Of a stretch of 64,000 nt of DNA, positions 20,320 to 29,577 are shown piece by piece. A model generated the notes under the pieces. It saw only the letters and a list, made by a program, of their open reading frames with translations, did not search any database and was not told where the DNA came from. Position 1 is the stretch's first letter. Each line of letters starts with the position of its first letter. The position numbers and the translations under genes were made by a program. The stretch is taken from contig UCHV01000004.1 of NCBI GenBank assembly GCA_900472395.1, positions 124,001-188,000 on the forward strand, in the 5' to 3' direction. This DNA is from Hyphomicrobiales bacterium (GTDB taxonomy: Bacteria > Pseudomonadota > Alphaproteobacteria > Rhizobiales > Rhizobiaceae).

Positions 20320-21201
20320 GTGAGCGAAATCCGCCTCTATGTATCCACCACCGAAAAGAAGGCGGAGCAGATACTCGACATTCTCTCCTTCTGTTTCGGC
20401 GAAGAGGATTTTGCCGTCGGCACGACGGAGATCGACGAAAAGAAGGATATCTGGGAAGCCTCTGTCTACATGATGGCCGACGATGAGGCCGAGGTATTCC
20501 AGCGCATCAAGGACGCCTTGTCGGAAGAGTTTCCCGACGCATCCATCGAGCGCGAGATCATCCCGGATATCGACTGGATCGCCAAGTCGCTGGAAGGCCT
20601 CAAACCCGTCAGGGCAGGGCGCTTTCTCGTTCATGGCAGTCATGACCGCGACAAGGTGCGCTCCGGCGATATCGCCATCGAGATCGATGCCGGCCAGGCT
20701 TTCGGCACGGGCCATCACGGCACCACGGCTGGTTGCCTCGAGACCATCGAACGTGTGCTGAATGCCGAAAACCCGAAGAACGCGCTCGATCTCGGCACCG
20801 GTTCGGGCGTGCTGGCACTTGCGGTCAGAAAACTGCGCCCGATGATCCCGGTCCTTGCCACCGATATCGATCCGATCGCGGTACGGGTGGCACGGGAAAA
20901 CGTGCGCCGCAACGGTGTCGTCTCCGGCATCACCATGGAAACCGCGCCGGGTTTCCACTCGCCGGCATTCGATCGGTACGGTCCTTTCGATCTCATCATC
21001 GCCAATATTCTGGCGCGCCCGCTGATCAAGATGGCGCCGCAGTTGGTCAATCATCTGTCGCCGGGCGGTTCGGTCATCCTCTCGGGCATCCTTGCCGAAC
21101 AGCGCTGGAAGGTAATTTCCGCCTATTCCGGCGCGGGACTGGCGCATGTTCGCACCATCTGGCGTAACGGTTGGGTCACCATCCATCTCACCAGTCGCTG
21201 A
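20320..21201 (+). CDS. prmA: Ribosomal protein L11 methyltransferase PrmA
   Basis: 293 aa from GTG at 20320, which has AAGGA 7 bases upstream; an in-frame ATG at 20275 is less likely. PrmA methylates ribosomal protein L11. SAM-binding motif I is ALDLGTGSGVLALAV (~150-164), preceded by the family motif IEIDAGQAFGTGHHGTTAGCLE (~120-141); the catalytic-site motif DLIIANILARPLIKMAP (~221-237) follows. The N-terminal substrate-binding region is shorter than in E. coli, as usual for alphaproteobacteria. Confidence 0.93.
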   Translation: MSEIRLYVSTTEKKAEQILDILSFCFGEEDFAVGTTEIDEKKDIWEASVYMMADDEAEVFQRIKDALSEEFPDASIEREIIPDIDWIAKSLEGLKPVRAGRFLVHGSHDRDKVRSGDIAIEIDAGQAFGTGHHGTTAGCLETIERVLNAENPKNALDLGTGSGVLALAVRKLRPMIPVLATDIDPIAVRVARENVRRNGVVSGITMETAPGFHSPAFDRYGPFDLIIANILARPLIKMAPQLVNHLSPGGSVILSGILAEQRWKVISAYSGAGLAHVRTIWRNGWVTIHLTSR

Positions 21202-21262
21202 TCGTTTGGTCGGCGTCTGCCCGATGGATGCCAAGTTGCGGTTTCATCCGAGGCGTCGAACA

Positions 21263-21290
21263 ATAAAAAAAGCGGCGTTTTCACGCCGCT
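21263..21290 (-). terminator. Rho-independent terminator for the DUF1127 gene
   Basis: Read on the reverse strand: AGCGGCG-TGAAAA-CGCCGCT followed by a run of T. It lies 89 bases after the stop of the 53-aa gene, and 60 bases after the convergent prmA stop. Confidence 0.8.
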
Positions 21291-21378
21291 CGATGCCGGT
21301 GAGCCGGCCTTCCGCGAGCCAGGGAGGAAAGCTCGAGCGGATTTCAATTGCAAGGAAGCGCGGTTGGTACCGCTGCCT

Positions 21379-21540
21379 TCAGATGCCGCGCTTGCGGCTC
21401 AGTTCCTGGCGGCTGGTGCCGAAGCTCTTCAAAGTGCGATCATCGAAACGCATCAGGGTTTCGGTGATGTAGACTTCGGCCTCACGCCGGCGCGCAGCGG
21501 CTGCACGGTTAAAAGCCTCGCGAAAGAAGGAAATTGGCAT
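21379..21540 (-). CDS. DUF1127 family small protein, 53 aa
   Basis: ATG at 21540, product MPISFFREAFNRAAAARRRE followed by AEVYITETLMRFDDRTLKSF and GTSRQELSRKRGI. The pattern of an Arg-rich amphipathic N-terminus, then F-DDRTLK-FG-SR-E, is that of DUF1127 (YjiS-like) proteins, which are abundant in Rhizobiaceae. Some members have been linked to RNA turnover and phosphate or C1 metabolism in Agrobacterium; the role of this one is unknown. It has its own terminator. The gap 21541-21800 holds no supported gene. Confidence 0.75.
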   Translation of the reverse strand: MPISFFREAFNRAAAARRREAEVYITETLMRFDDRTLKSFGTSRQELSRKRGI

Positions 21541-21800
21541 CGGACTGGTCTTCCGGGTTGGGTGGTTCGTTGCTGAAGTGATGTGATCATAGGACGATAC
21601 TGACTGCCCAGCGAGTGGGCTTGTGTCATTCATGCTATGCACTGAACGCATGGATGTGAAATTGGGCGCTAAAATGGCGGGTGTATCCTGCCATGATTGT
21701 CGCCCACACCAATTGTTTCTTTTGCTGGCGGCCGGTGCTCGAAATCGATTAAGTGCGCTCAACATCCCAATTGTCTTGTCACCTATCTGGAATATTGCTC

Positions 21801-23636
21801 ATGTTTCAATCCTTCGACAGCACGTCCACCCCGCAGTTCGGAGCGGCTCGCGTCGCTGCCATCCGTGGCCGTTTCGACGAACTCGGAATCGATGGTTTTC
21901 TGGTGCCGCGCGCCGACGAATATCAGGGCGAATATGTGCCGAAATCGGCAGAGCGCCTGTCCTGGCTTACCGGCTTTACGGGGTCTGCCGGCATCGCGCT
22001 GATCACACGTTCGCAGGCAGTCGTCTTCGTCGATGGCCGTTACGTCACGCAGCTGGCGGAGCAGGTGGATGGGGCGGTGTTTACCGGCGGCGATCTCGTC
22101 AACGAGCCTCCGCATCTCTGGCTGCCCTCTCATGCGCCAAAAGGTTTTCGCCTCGGTGTCGATCCGTGGCTGCATGGCGGCGCGGAAGTGAAGAAGCTTG
22201 CCAAGGCCGTTTCGGAAATCGGCGGCACAATCGTGCTCTTGAATGAAAACCCGCTCGATACCGCGTGGACGGATCGCCCGGCTGAGCCGCTCGGCGCCGT
22301 CGCCGTGCAGCAGGAGGCTCATGCCGGCAAACCGGCGGCCGACAAGATTGCGGAGATCGCGGCCGCGCTCAAAGCCAAGGGCGTGGCCGCGGCACTGATC
22401 GCCGATCCATCGTCCGTTGCCTGGATATTCAATATCCGTGGCGCGGATGTGCCGCACACGCCGCATCCGTTGTCGCGCGCGTTGATCACGGCGGACGGCA
22501 AGGCGGAAATCTTCATCGATGAACGCAAGCTCGGCGGCGAAGTCCGCTCTCATCTTCAGCCGCTGGCCGCCATTCACGCTCCGGCATCGCTGACCGAGCG
22601 CATCGGCGCCTATGCCGCCAACGGCGGACGTATCCTCGTCGATCCCGAACTGACGGCGCTCGCGCTGATCATCGCCATCGAAGTTGCTGGTGGTACGGTT
22701 GTCGATGGCACCGATCCGGCCCGCCTTCCACGCGCCATCAAGAACGAAGTGGAGCTCAAAGGTTCGGCCGATGCGCATGTGCAGGATGGCGTCGCCATGG
22801 TCGAGTTCCTCTATTGGCTCGATCAGGCCAAGCCCGGGTCGCTGACCGAAATCCAGGCGGTGAAGGCGCTGGAGGCAACGCGTGGCCGCATCGGCGAAAA
22901 CCTGCAAAATCCGCTGCGAGACGTCTCCTTTGACAGCATTGCAGGTGCCGGTGAGCATGCCGCCATCATGCACTACCGTGTCACCAGCGAAAGCGACCGT
23001 AAGATCGAGGGCGGAGAACTGTTCCTGATCGATTCGGGTGCGCAATACATCAACGGCACGACGGATATCACCCGAACGGTGGCGATTGGCGAAGTACCGG
23101 AAGATCGCAAGCGTTTCTTTACGCTGGTATTGAAGGGCATGATCGCCATCAGCACCGCGCGTTTTCCCAAGGGCACGCGTGGCTGCGATCTCGATCCGCT
23201 GGCGCGTATTGCGTTGTGGAAGGCCGGTGGCGATTTTGCCCACGGTACGGGCCACGGCGTCGGCTCCTACCTGTCGGTTCATGAAGGCCCGCAGCGGATC
23301 TCGCGGCTTGCCACGCAGGAATTGCTGCCCGGCATGATCCTGTCCAACGAGCCGGGTTATTACCGCCCGGGTCATTACGGCATTCGTATCGAAAACCTTA
23401 TCTTTGTCCGTGAGGCGGAAGAGATTTCCGGCGGCGACATGGCCATGCGTTCCTTCGAAACGCTGACCTGGTGCCCGATCGACCTGCGGTTGGTGGTTGC
23501 CTCGCTGATGACTGCGGAAGAGCTGAACTGGCTGAACGCCTACCACGCCACCGTACGTGAAAAGCTGTCGCCTCTCATCACCGACGCCGCCATCAAGGCT
23601 TGGCTGGACAACGCCACAGCACCGATCACGGCCTGA
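21801..23636 (+). CDS. Xaa-Pro aminopeptidase (M24 family, aminopeptidase P)
   Basis: About 611 aa, the long three-domain form (creatinase-like N domain, second N-like domain, catalytic pita-bread domain) seen in alphaproteobacteria and eukaryotes. It removes N-terminal residues preceding proline. Metal ligands can be read: DSGAQYINGTTDITRTV (two Asp), HGTGHGVGSYLSVHEGP (His), NEPGYYRPGHYGIRIENL (two Glu). The start ATG at 21801 gives MFQSFDSTSTPQFGAARVAA. An upstream in-frame ATG at 21753 is possible but unsupported. The stop TGA abuts the stop of convergent azlD as the palindrome TGATCA. Confidence 0.92.
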   Translation: MFQSFDSTSTPQFGAARVAAIRGRFDELGIDGFLVPRADEYQGEYVPKSAERLSWLTGFTGSAGIALITRSQAVVFVDGRYVTQLAEQVDGAVFTGGDLVNEPPHLWLPSHAPKGFRLGVDPWLHGGAEVKKLAKAVSEIGGTIVLLNENPLDTAWTDRPAEPLGAVAVQQEAHAGKPAADKIAEIAAALKAKGVAAALIADPSSVAWIFNIRGADVPHTPHPLSRALITADGKAEIFIDERKLGGEVRSHLQPLAAIHAPASLTERIGAYAANGGRILVDPELTALALIIAIEVAGGTVVDGTDPARLPRAIKNEVELKGSADAHVQDGVAMVEFLYWLDQAKPGSLTEIQAVKALEATRGRIGENLQNPLRDVSFDSIAGAGEHAAIMHYRVTSESDRKIEGGELFLIDSGAQYINGTTDITRTVAIGEVPEDRKRFFTLVLKGMIAISTARFPKGTRGCDLDPLARIALWKAGGDFAHGTGHGVGSYLSVHEGPQRISRLATQELLPGMILSNEPGYYRPGHYGIRIENLIFVREAEEISGGDMAMRSFETLTWCPIDLRLVVASLMTAEELNWLNAYHATVREKLSPLITDAAIKAWLDNATAPITA

Positions 23637-23972
23637 TCAGGGGCCGATGCCGAAACCGTAACGGGCGGCCATCACGGCCGCCCAGCCGGCAGCCAGAATG
23701 GTGAGGCCGGGAAAACGCAGACCTACGATCAGCGCCACCACCATGGCAATCTTGATATCCCAGCCGCCGTATATGAAGGGCGGCGCGACCAGCGTTGTCA
23801 GCACCGCCGCCGGCACGGCATTCAGCGCTGATTCCACCCGTGGCGGAATACGCTTCATGCTGCTCATCAGCACGTAACCGCCAATGCGGGTGAAATAGGT
23901 GGCAATGGCCGCTACCACGATCAGCAGGGCAGTGCTTGGGTCGATAGACAGGGCGCTCATCTGGTTTTCCAT
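23637..23972 (-). CDS. azlD: AzlD-family branched-chain amino acid export subunit
   Basis: 111 aa from ATG at 23972, with the TAATG overlap to the azlC stop. Three to four short hydrophobic helices (ALLIVVAAIATYFTRIGGYVL, ALNAVPAAVLTTLVAPPFIY, IAMVVALIVGLRFPGL, AAVMAARYGFG). RIGG and AVPAAVLTTLVAP are typical of AzlD. With AzlC it forms a two-component exporter for branched-chain amino acids. Translation is coupled to azlC. Specificity is inferred from family only. Confidence 0.88.
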   Translation of the reverse strand: MENQMSALSIDPSTALLIVVAAIATYFTRIGGYVLMSSMKRIPPRVESALNAVPAAVLTTLVAPPFIYGGWDIKIAMVVALIVGLRFPGLTILAAGWAAVMAARYGFGIGP

Positions 23973-24700
23973 TACAGCGCTTCCTTTTCCATTTCCGAGA
24001 CATCCGGGTCGGCCTGTGTCTTCGGTGGCGGCAGGATGGTTGCGACCAGGATGCCGAGGATCGCACCAACGCTGATATGCCAAGGCGAACCGATGAAATG
24101 GAAGGCAACGACCGAGCCCAACGCGCCGGCCAGCATGACGGGCATGAAGTTGTGTCGAGTGCGAAAGCCCATGGTCAGCCCCAGAAAGTAGACAGGCAGA
24201 AGCACGTCGATGCCGTAGGTTTTCGGATCGCCGATCATGCGCCCGAAATAGGCGCCGACGATGGTTGTCAGCACCCAGCAGACCCAGACCACCGCGCCCA
24301 TGGCGAAGTACCAGCGAAAGCTTGCCGTGCGCCCGGTTTCTTCGCGTTTGACCGTTTCGGCAAATTGCGGATCGACCAGCAGGAAAAAGGCAAGCCAGCG
24401 CTTCAGGTGCGGGTAGCGACCGATGATGTTTGCGAGCGCCGCCGAATAAAGAACGTGGCGAAAATTGACAGCGAGAATGGAAAGCACGATCACCCAGGCG
24501 GCAACGTGGTGACCGAACAGCTCTATCCCCACCAGCTGACTGGCGCCGCCATAAACAAGGCCGCTCATCAGCGCCGCCTCGGTAATGCTGAAGCCGTTAT
24601 CGACGGCGATGGCCCCGAACAATACGCCGAAAGGCGCGGACGAAATCGCCACCACAGCCCCCTTCTTGAGGCCGTTTGCCAGTTCTTCCTGTCTGTCCAT
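23972..24700 (-). CDS. azlC: AzlC-family branched-chain amino acid exporter
   Basis: About 242 aa from ATG at 24700, preceded by a GGGGGA tract at good spacing; an upstream in-frame ATG at 24724 is less likely. Multiple membrane helices with AzlC hallmarks: AISSAPFGVLFGAIAVDNGFS, SGLVYGGASQLVGIELFG, LAVNFRHVLYSAALA (the N-x-R-H motif) and DPQFAETVKRE. It is the large subunit of the AzlCD exporter and overlaps azlD. The acidic C-terminus (DPDVSEMEKEAL) is cytoplasmic. Confidence 0.9.
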   Translation of the reverse strand: MDRQEELANGLKKGAVVAISSAPFGVLFGAIAVDNGFSITEAALMSGLVYGGASQLVGIELFGHHVAAWVIVLSILAVNFRHVLYSAALANIIGRYPHLKRWLAFFLLVDPQFAETVKREETGRTASFRWYFAMGAVVWVCWVLTTIVGAYFGRMIGDPKTYGIDVLLPVYFLGLTMGFRTRHNFMPVMLAGALGSVVAFHFIGSPWHISVGAILGILVATILPPPKTQADPDVSEMEKEAL

Positions 24701-24842
24701 TCGCCATCCCCCGCGCCGTATCATGTTGCGCCTAGCGTGTAGAAGTCGCCGGGTTCCGTGGCAATCGAATTGCGTTTATTCATTCAATCGATTTCGGTGA
24801 TCGATGGTCGCAGCCGGGCAGGGGTTTTACCCTTCGGCGCAT

Positions 24843-25469
24843 TCAATCCGCCAAAATCTCATCGCTCGTCACGATACCGATACCGCGGCTGCGCATCTCG
24901 TCAATCGCGGTCTTCACGCCGCTGGGGTCGATGCCGCGGCTGGCATCCGAGACGAAACGAACCTTGACGTCAGGCAGCATGTCACGCGCGTCGAGCGCCG
25001 AAAATTTCACGCAAAAGTCGGTGGCGAGCCCGCAGATGTCGAGTTCGTTTACCTGTTGGGCCTTGAGGTAAGCGGCAAGGCCGGTCAGTGCCGCATGGTC
25101 GTTGTCTCTGAAGGCGGAATAGCTGTCGACGGCCGGGTTTTCACCCTTTTGCTGGATGTGGTCGATCTCCGCCATGTCGAGGTCTGGATGAAAGTCGGCA
25201 TCGGCCGTGCCCTGTACGCAGTGGTCTGGCCACATCACCTGCGGTTGACCCGAAAGCTCGCCCATGTCGAATGCCTTCTTGCCCGGATGCTGCGAGGCGA
25301 AGCTGCCATGGTTGGAGGGGTGCCAGTCCTGTGAGGCGATGACGACGTCGTAGCCGCCCTCCCGGATCAATCGGTTGGCGACCGGCACGACTGCATCCCC
25401 ATCCGGGACCGCAAGATTGCCGCCCGGGCAAAAGCCGTTCTGGATATCGATCAGCAGCAACGCCTTCAT
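24843..25469 (-). CDS. pncA: Nicotinamidase/pyrazinamidase PncA
   Basis: 208 aa isochorismatase-like hydrolase converting nicotinamide to nicotinate for NAD salvage. Motifs: catalytic Asp in LLIDIQNGFCPGGNLAV (D8), metal-binding region SQDWHPSNHGSFASQHPGK (~46-64) with WHP-x2-H, MWPDHCVQGT (~79-88), and the catalytic Cys in GLATDFCVKFSALDA (~147-161). All key residues are present. Start ATG at 25469 has AAGGAG upstream. No NAD-biosynthesis genes are close by. Confidence 0.94.
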   Translation of the reverse strand: MKALLLIDIQNGFCPGGNLAVPDGDAVVPVANRLIREGGYDVVIASQDWHPSNHGSFASQHPGKKAFDMGELSGQPQVMWPDHCVQGTADADFHPDLDMAEIDHIQQKGENPAVDSYSAFRDNDHAALTGLAAYLKAQQVNELDICGLATDFCVKFSALDARDMLPDVKVRFVSDASRGIDPSGVKTAIDEMRSRGIGIVTSDEILAD

Positions 25470-25797
25470 GGCTGGTCTCCTTACATCCTCTCCTTCGTCA
25501 CCGTTGGCAGGCCGGGCGACGCATTTGCGGCGAAGTCTAGCACAAACCGTCTTTTGGGGAACACCGGAGAGGTGTTGGGCTCGGCAGCGAAAACGGGCAG
25601 CAGGATGCGGGTGACAATGCCTGTTTGATGTTTCGCAGGTGCTTCATTTCCTGGTTGAGCCTGCTCACGGTGATTTCCTTTCGTCCAGGCGCCTGTTGGC
25701 AGTACATGAATCCGATTTCTTCGACTTCGATCGAAATCCGTGCCTCGCGAGCGCGCGTCGGTCACCCTATAAACACTCCATCTTCAGGAGTTTTTAT
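25470..25797. other. Intergenic region between divergent pncA and the TsuA-like gene
   Basis: 328 bases with no open frame I can support. It must contain both promoters. Near the right end a clear ribosome-binding site (AGGAG) precedes the ATG at 25798. No convincing operator or RNA structure was seen. Confidence 0.5.
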
Positions 25798-27021
25798 ATG
25801 TCTGTATCCGTTTCCCCCGCTGAGCCGCGCGCGGGCCTGCCTCTACTCGGTGTCCCCGGTCTTGGCGCCCTCGTCGTTCTCATCGCAGGTACCTTGGCGC
25901 TCGGTGCGTTCTATGGGCCTGCGCAAGGCGCGCTTTTCCTGGTGGGCGGTGCGCTCGGCATGTCGCTCTATCACGCAGCCTTCGGGTTTACCTCCGCCTG
26001 GCGGGTGTTCATTTCCGAGGGGCGGGGGCGGGGCCTGCGCGTGCAGATGCTTCTGCTGGCGCTTGCCGTCATTCTGTTCTTCCCTTTCCTCGCCAGCGGC
26101 ACGCTTTTTGGCAATGAGGTTCGCGGCAATATTTCGCCGGCCGGTATCGGTGTCATCGCCGGTGCGTTCATGTTCGGAATCGGCATGCAGCTGGGCGGCG
26201 GTTGCGCTTCAGGCACACTGTTCACGGCCGGTGGCGGCAATGCCCGCATGCTGGTCACGCTGTTCTTCTTCATCGTCGGTTCGCTGATCGGAACCATGCA
26301 CACCGGCTGGTGGGCTTCCCTGCCGTCGCTGCCGCCCACCGCACTTTTCCAGACCTTCGGCGCAGCAGGCGGCATCGCCTTGTCCCTCGCTATTTTCGGC
26401 GCGATCGCCGCCATCACGGTCATTGTTGAAAAGAGGCGGAACGGCGCTCTCGAACAGGCCCCACCTTCGCCACGCCAGGGTTTTGCCCGTTATCTGCGGG
26501 GCCCGTGGCCGCTCGTGTTCGGTGCGATAGCGCTCGTGATTCTCAACTTCGCAACGCTTGCGCTTGCCGGCCGTCCATGGGGCGTTACCTCGGCATTCGC
26601 CCTCTGGGGCGCCAAGGGCGCGCAACTCATCGGTGTCGATGTGGCTTCCTGGCCCCATTGGCAGCAGCCGGCCAACGCCAAGGCGCTGGCCCAAAGCGTG
26701 TTCGCCGATATCACCTCCGTGATGGATTTCGGTATCATCGCCGGTGCCATGCTGGCAGCAGCTCTTGCCGGTAAGTTTGCCCCGAGCCTCGATATTCCGC
26801 TGCGGTCGGTGCTGGCGGCAGTCCTGGGCGGGCTTCTGCTCGGTTACGGTGCGCGCATCGCATATGGCTGCAATATTGGCGCCTATTTTTCAGGCATTGC
26901 ATCCGGCAGTCTTCACGGTTACCTTTGGGCCGTGGCAGCCTTTGCGGGTAATGTCATCGGCGTGCGTCTGCGCCCATGGTTTTTCATGGAGCGGCTGAAC
27001 GTTCGGCGGATAGACGGCTGA
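25798..27021 (+). CDS. YeeE/YedE (TsuA-like) sulfur-compound membrane transporter
   Basis: 407 aa, about nine to ten membrane helices, starting at ATG 25798 with AGGAG 8 bases upstream. The internal repeat typical of YeeE/TsuA is visible, with a conserved Cys in each half: MQLGGGCASGTLFTAGGG (~120-137) and YGARIAYGCNIGAYFSGIASGSLHGY (~350-375). TsuA imports thiosulfate; related proteins carry other sulfur or selenium species. The substrate here is inferred from family only. No TusA/TsuB-like partner gene is visible downstream, which differs from some tsuAB loci. Confidence 0.87.
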   Translation: MSVSVSPAEPRAGLPLLGVPGLGALVVLIAGTLALGAFYGPAQGALFLVGGALGMSLYHAAFGFTSAWRVFISEGRGRGLRVQMLLLALAVILFFPFLASGTLFGNEVRGNISPAGIGVIAGAFMFGIGMQLGGGCASGTLFTAGGGNARMLVTLFFFIVGSLIGTMHTGWWASLPSLPPTALFQTFGAAGGIALSLAIFGAIAAITVIVEKRRNGALEQAPPSPRQGFARYLRGPWPLVFGAIALVILNFATLALAGRPWGVTSAFALWGAKGAQLIGVDVASWPHWQQPANAKALAQSVFADITSVMDFGIIAGAMLAAALAGKFAPSLDIPLRSVLAAVLGGLLLGYGARIAYGCNIGAYFSGIASGSLHGYLWAVAAFAGNVIGVRLRPWFFMERLNVRRIDG

Positions 27022-27030
27022 TGGGCCTTG

Positions 27031-27061
27031 GGAGCGGCTCATTAATCATGTCTGCCGCTCC
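27031..27061 (+). terminator. Possible weak terminator after the TsuA-like gene
   Basis: Inverted repeat GGAGCGGC-N15-GCCGCTCC 10 bases after the stop, without a solid T run. The remaining gap to 27302 shows no supported gene. Confidence 0.4.
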
Positions 27062-27302
27062 AGCGCCGCATTTTGGCTAAATTTTCGGCCGGAACTCGCA
27101 GTATTAGCTGCGCCAAATACTGGTCGGGGATCGAAATCAGGGGCGGCATAAACATTTTGGTTACCATAATTCGGCATTCTCTTCGTCAACCGGTGAACGA
27201 TGGTTCGGGGCTCTTGAGTCTCCAGTCATGCGTTTCGCCCGATTTCGGTGGCGCGGCGTTCGGTAGCGCCATCGGTTTGCGTAGAGTGTTCGGGTAACCA
27301 GT

Positions 27303-28739
27303 ATGGCGCTGACGATAGATAATTTCGAAAATCCCTATGAGCGCCAGAACGGCAAGAGAGCCGGCCGCAAGGCCGAGGCCGCCGGGGGCAAATCCAGAGC
27401 CGCGTTTTTCGGTACGGTCATTCTCGGCGCGACGCTGCTTGGCGGCGTCTGGGTCGGCGCGGCCGTTCTGTCGGTCGGCAAGATGGCGTCGCCGACGAGC
27501 CTGACGCCGCAGCCGAAATTCCAGACCGTGTTGTCCATGCGCGTGGCATCGCCGGTGCCGGTTGCGCAAAACCACCTGACGACGACCGAGGCCGATCCTC
27601 AGCGTCTCATCAATGTCTCCAAGTTCTCACGCATCCCGACCACGGTTGATCCCAAGGCAGGTCGTATCGAAGGCGCCGAAGCTTCGGTTATGGCGGCTCT
27701 GCGCCCCGCGGACGATGCCGTGCGCAGCGGTCTTGATGCCGCGCTTGCCAAGGCCAACGCAAAGGCCAGGGCTGCCGAAGATGAGCGTCAGTTTGCGGCT
27801 CTCATGGCTGCCCGTCCTGATGCGGATGCGATCCGAAACGCGCTGATGCCGGCGATGGAAAATGTCGTTGCTGTGGCTCCGCGCGGCGAAATGCCGGACG
27901 TCTTTCAGGATGTCACTCCGGCCACCCGTGTGGCAGAGTTGAAGAACATCGAGCCCGTCGAAGTCGAAGGAACGGTCGATATTGCATCTGCCGAGCCGGA
28001 CGCTCCGGCCAAGCCGAATGCGCTTGCGCTTGCAGACGCATTGCCGAAAAACGGTCCGATGCCGTTCGGCCGTCCGCAGGCTGAAAAGGTCGTCGCGGCA
28101 GCCAAGCCGGCGACCGAAAGTGCTTCTTCGCGCAACGGCCTTGACGCAATTGCCCGCGTATCTCCGCAAAAGCCGGGTCGCGACGAAAAGCCGGATACGG
28201 TTCTCGCCTACGCCAAGCCCGACAACCCGATGCGCCAGACTGCGCCTTCGGCTCCGTCACGTTCGGCGCCGAACTGGCCGGGTATCGGCACCAAGGTTGC
28301 TATCTACGATATCACCAACGCCACCGTTTATATGCCTGACGGCACAAAGCTCGAGGCCCATTCCGGCATCGGCAAGTTGCGTGACAACCCAAAGATGACG
28401 CATGTGAAGATGAAGGGCCCGACGCCTGCCGGCACCTACAAACTTTCGATGCGCGAATCGCTGTTCCACGGTGTTGCCGCCATTCGTTTGACTTCCGTCG
28501 ATGGCAAGCATCCGCTCAACCGCACGGGTCTCCTCGCTCACAGCTACCTGCTGCGCACCCGCGGCGACAGCCATGGTTGCGTTGCCTTTGCCCAGTACGA
28601 CAAATTCCTGGCGGCGTTCCGTCGCGGCGAAGTCACCCACATGGTCATCGTTGACGAATGGGACGGCAAGCGCCCAGGTCGCGGTGGTTCCTCCGGCAAG
28701 ACGCTGGTGGACCTGTTCAAGCGCGGTAACGACGCCTGA
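27303..28739 (+). CDS. Membrane-anchored DUF2778 (Tlde1-like L,D-transpeptidase fold) protein
   Basis: 478 aa in three parts: a cytoplasmic N-terminus and one membrane helix (~33-56, AFFGTVILGATLLGGVWVGAAVL); a ~290-residue Ala/Pro/Lys-rich low-complexity linker; and a C-terminal domain (~335-460). The last contains VYMPDGTKLEAHSGIGKLRD, MKGPTPAGTYKL and LAHSYLLRTRGDSHGCVAF. The GDSHGC motif with His424 and Cys426 is the catalytic pair of DUF2778/Tlde1 enzymes, which cut or exchange peptidoglycan peptides. Tlde1 proteins are best known as type VI secretion effectors. No secretion genes or immunity gene are visible here, so a housekeeping wall role is likely. Confidence 0.8.
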   Translation: MALTIDNFENPYERQNGKRAGRKAEAAGGKSRAAFFGTVILGATLLGGVWVGAAVLSVGKMASPTSLTPQPKFQTVLSMRVASPVPVAQNHLTTTEADPQRLINVSKFSRIPTTVDPKAGRIEGAEASVMAALRPADDAVRSGLDAALAKANAKARAAEDERQFAALMAARPDADAIRNALMPAMENVVAVAPRGEMPDVFQDVTPATRVAELKNIEPVEVEGTVDIASAEPDAPAKPNALALADALPKNGPMPFGRPQAEKVVAAAKPATESASSRNGLDAIARVSPQKPGRDEKPDTVLAYAKPDNPMRQTAPSAPSRSAPNWPGIGTKVAIYDITNATVYMPDGTKLEAHSGIGKLRDNPKMTHVKMKGPTPAGTYKLSMRESLFHGVAAIRLTSVDGKHPLNRTGLLAHSYLLRTRGDSHGCVAFAQYDKFLAAFRRGEVTHMVIVDEWDGKRPGRGGSSGKTLVDLFKRGNDA

Positions 28740-28755
28740 TACCATCAACATTTAT

Positions 28756-28787
28756 CAAAAACGCCGCCTCACGAGGGCGGCGTTTTT
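28756..28787. terminator. Bidirectional Rho-independent terminator
   Basis: AAAAACGCCGCCT-CACG-AGGGCGGCGTTTTT, perfect stem, between the DUF2778 gene (+) and the metallophosphoesterase gene (-). Confidence 0.92.
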
Positions 28788-28793
28788 GTTTAT

Positions 28794-29564
28794 CTATATG
28801 TCCACCACAAGGCCGACATCATAGAGCGCATGGTTCTGTTCGCCGGGATAACCGCGCGGATTGGCGACAATGCGCGTCTCGCCGATATGATAGTCGCGCC
28901 GTTCATGCACATGGCCATGGATCCATAGATCGGGCGTTCCGGCGAGGATCATGTCCTCAAGATCCGAGGCATAAGCCGCCGACAGCAGTTTTTCGCGCTC
29001 ACCCTCCGGCAGCGAGCGTGGGCTTGGCAAGTGATGCGTCACCACAACAAGCGGCTTTTTGCGAGTTTCCATCAGCGTGGATTCGATAACCGACCGATCC
29101 TGCATATGCTGACGCTGTGTGTGAAAGGGTGTGAAATCCTCGGGCGGCGACAGGGAAAACCGGGTCTTGCGGTAGTCGTTCATCCGCTCTGCAGCTTCGA
29201 TGATTGCGGTTTGCGGATCGCCGAACAGCCGAAAATCCGTCCACAGGGTTCCGCCGGTGAACACCGTCCCGTCGATCTCTATCGTTTTACCATCAAGAAA
29301 ATGAATGTTCTCGACGCGGGGCACCACATCGTGAGCACGTCGGCGGGCCTCGACAAAAGAAGAGCCATAAAATTCGTGATTGCCAGCGACGAACACGACC
29401 GGCATTCTGAACGAGATATTGTCGTGCAGCCAGCGGAGGCTTGGGACGACGCCGCCTGTGGTGACGTCACCCGCCACCACGCAGACATCCGCCTCGGGTA
29501 TCTTCAGCGGAAGCCGCATTTCGGAAAATTCAAGATGAAGGTCGGACATGATCCAGATGCGCAT
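28794..29564 (-). CDS. Calcineurin-like metallophosphoesterase
   Basis: 256 aa from ATG at 29564 (GAGG 6 bases upstream); an in-frame ATG at 29576 also exists. Two-metal phosphoesterase motifs in order: MSDLHLE (D-x-H), VVAGDVT (GD), VFVAGNHEFYG (GNHE), VVTHHLPS and WIHGHVHERRD (GHxH). All metal ligands are intact. The substrate is not evident; candidates are nucleotides or phosphoproteins. It begins 13 bases after the uvrD stop on the same strand, so it is likely co-transcribed with the helicase. Confidence 0.85.
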   Translation of the reverse strand: MRIWIMSDLHLEFSEMRLPLKIPEADVCVVAGDVTTGGVVPSLRWLHDNISFRMPVVFVAGNHEFYGSSFVEARRRAHDVVPRVENIHFLDGKTIEIDGTVFTGGTLWTDFRLFGDPQTAIIEAAERMNDYRKTRFSLSPPEDFTPFHTQRQHMQDRSVIESTLMETRKKPLVVVTHHLPSPRSLPEGEREKLLSAAYASDLEDMILAGTPDLWIHGHVHERRDYHIGETRIVANPRGYPGEQNHALYDVGLVVDI

Positions 29565-29577
29565 GCCCGACCTCATT

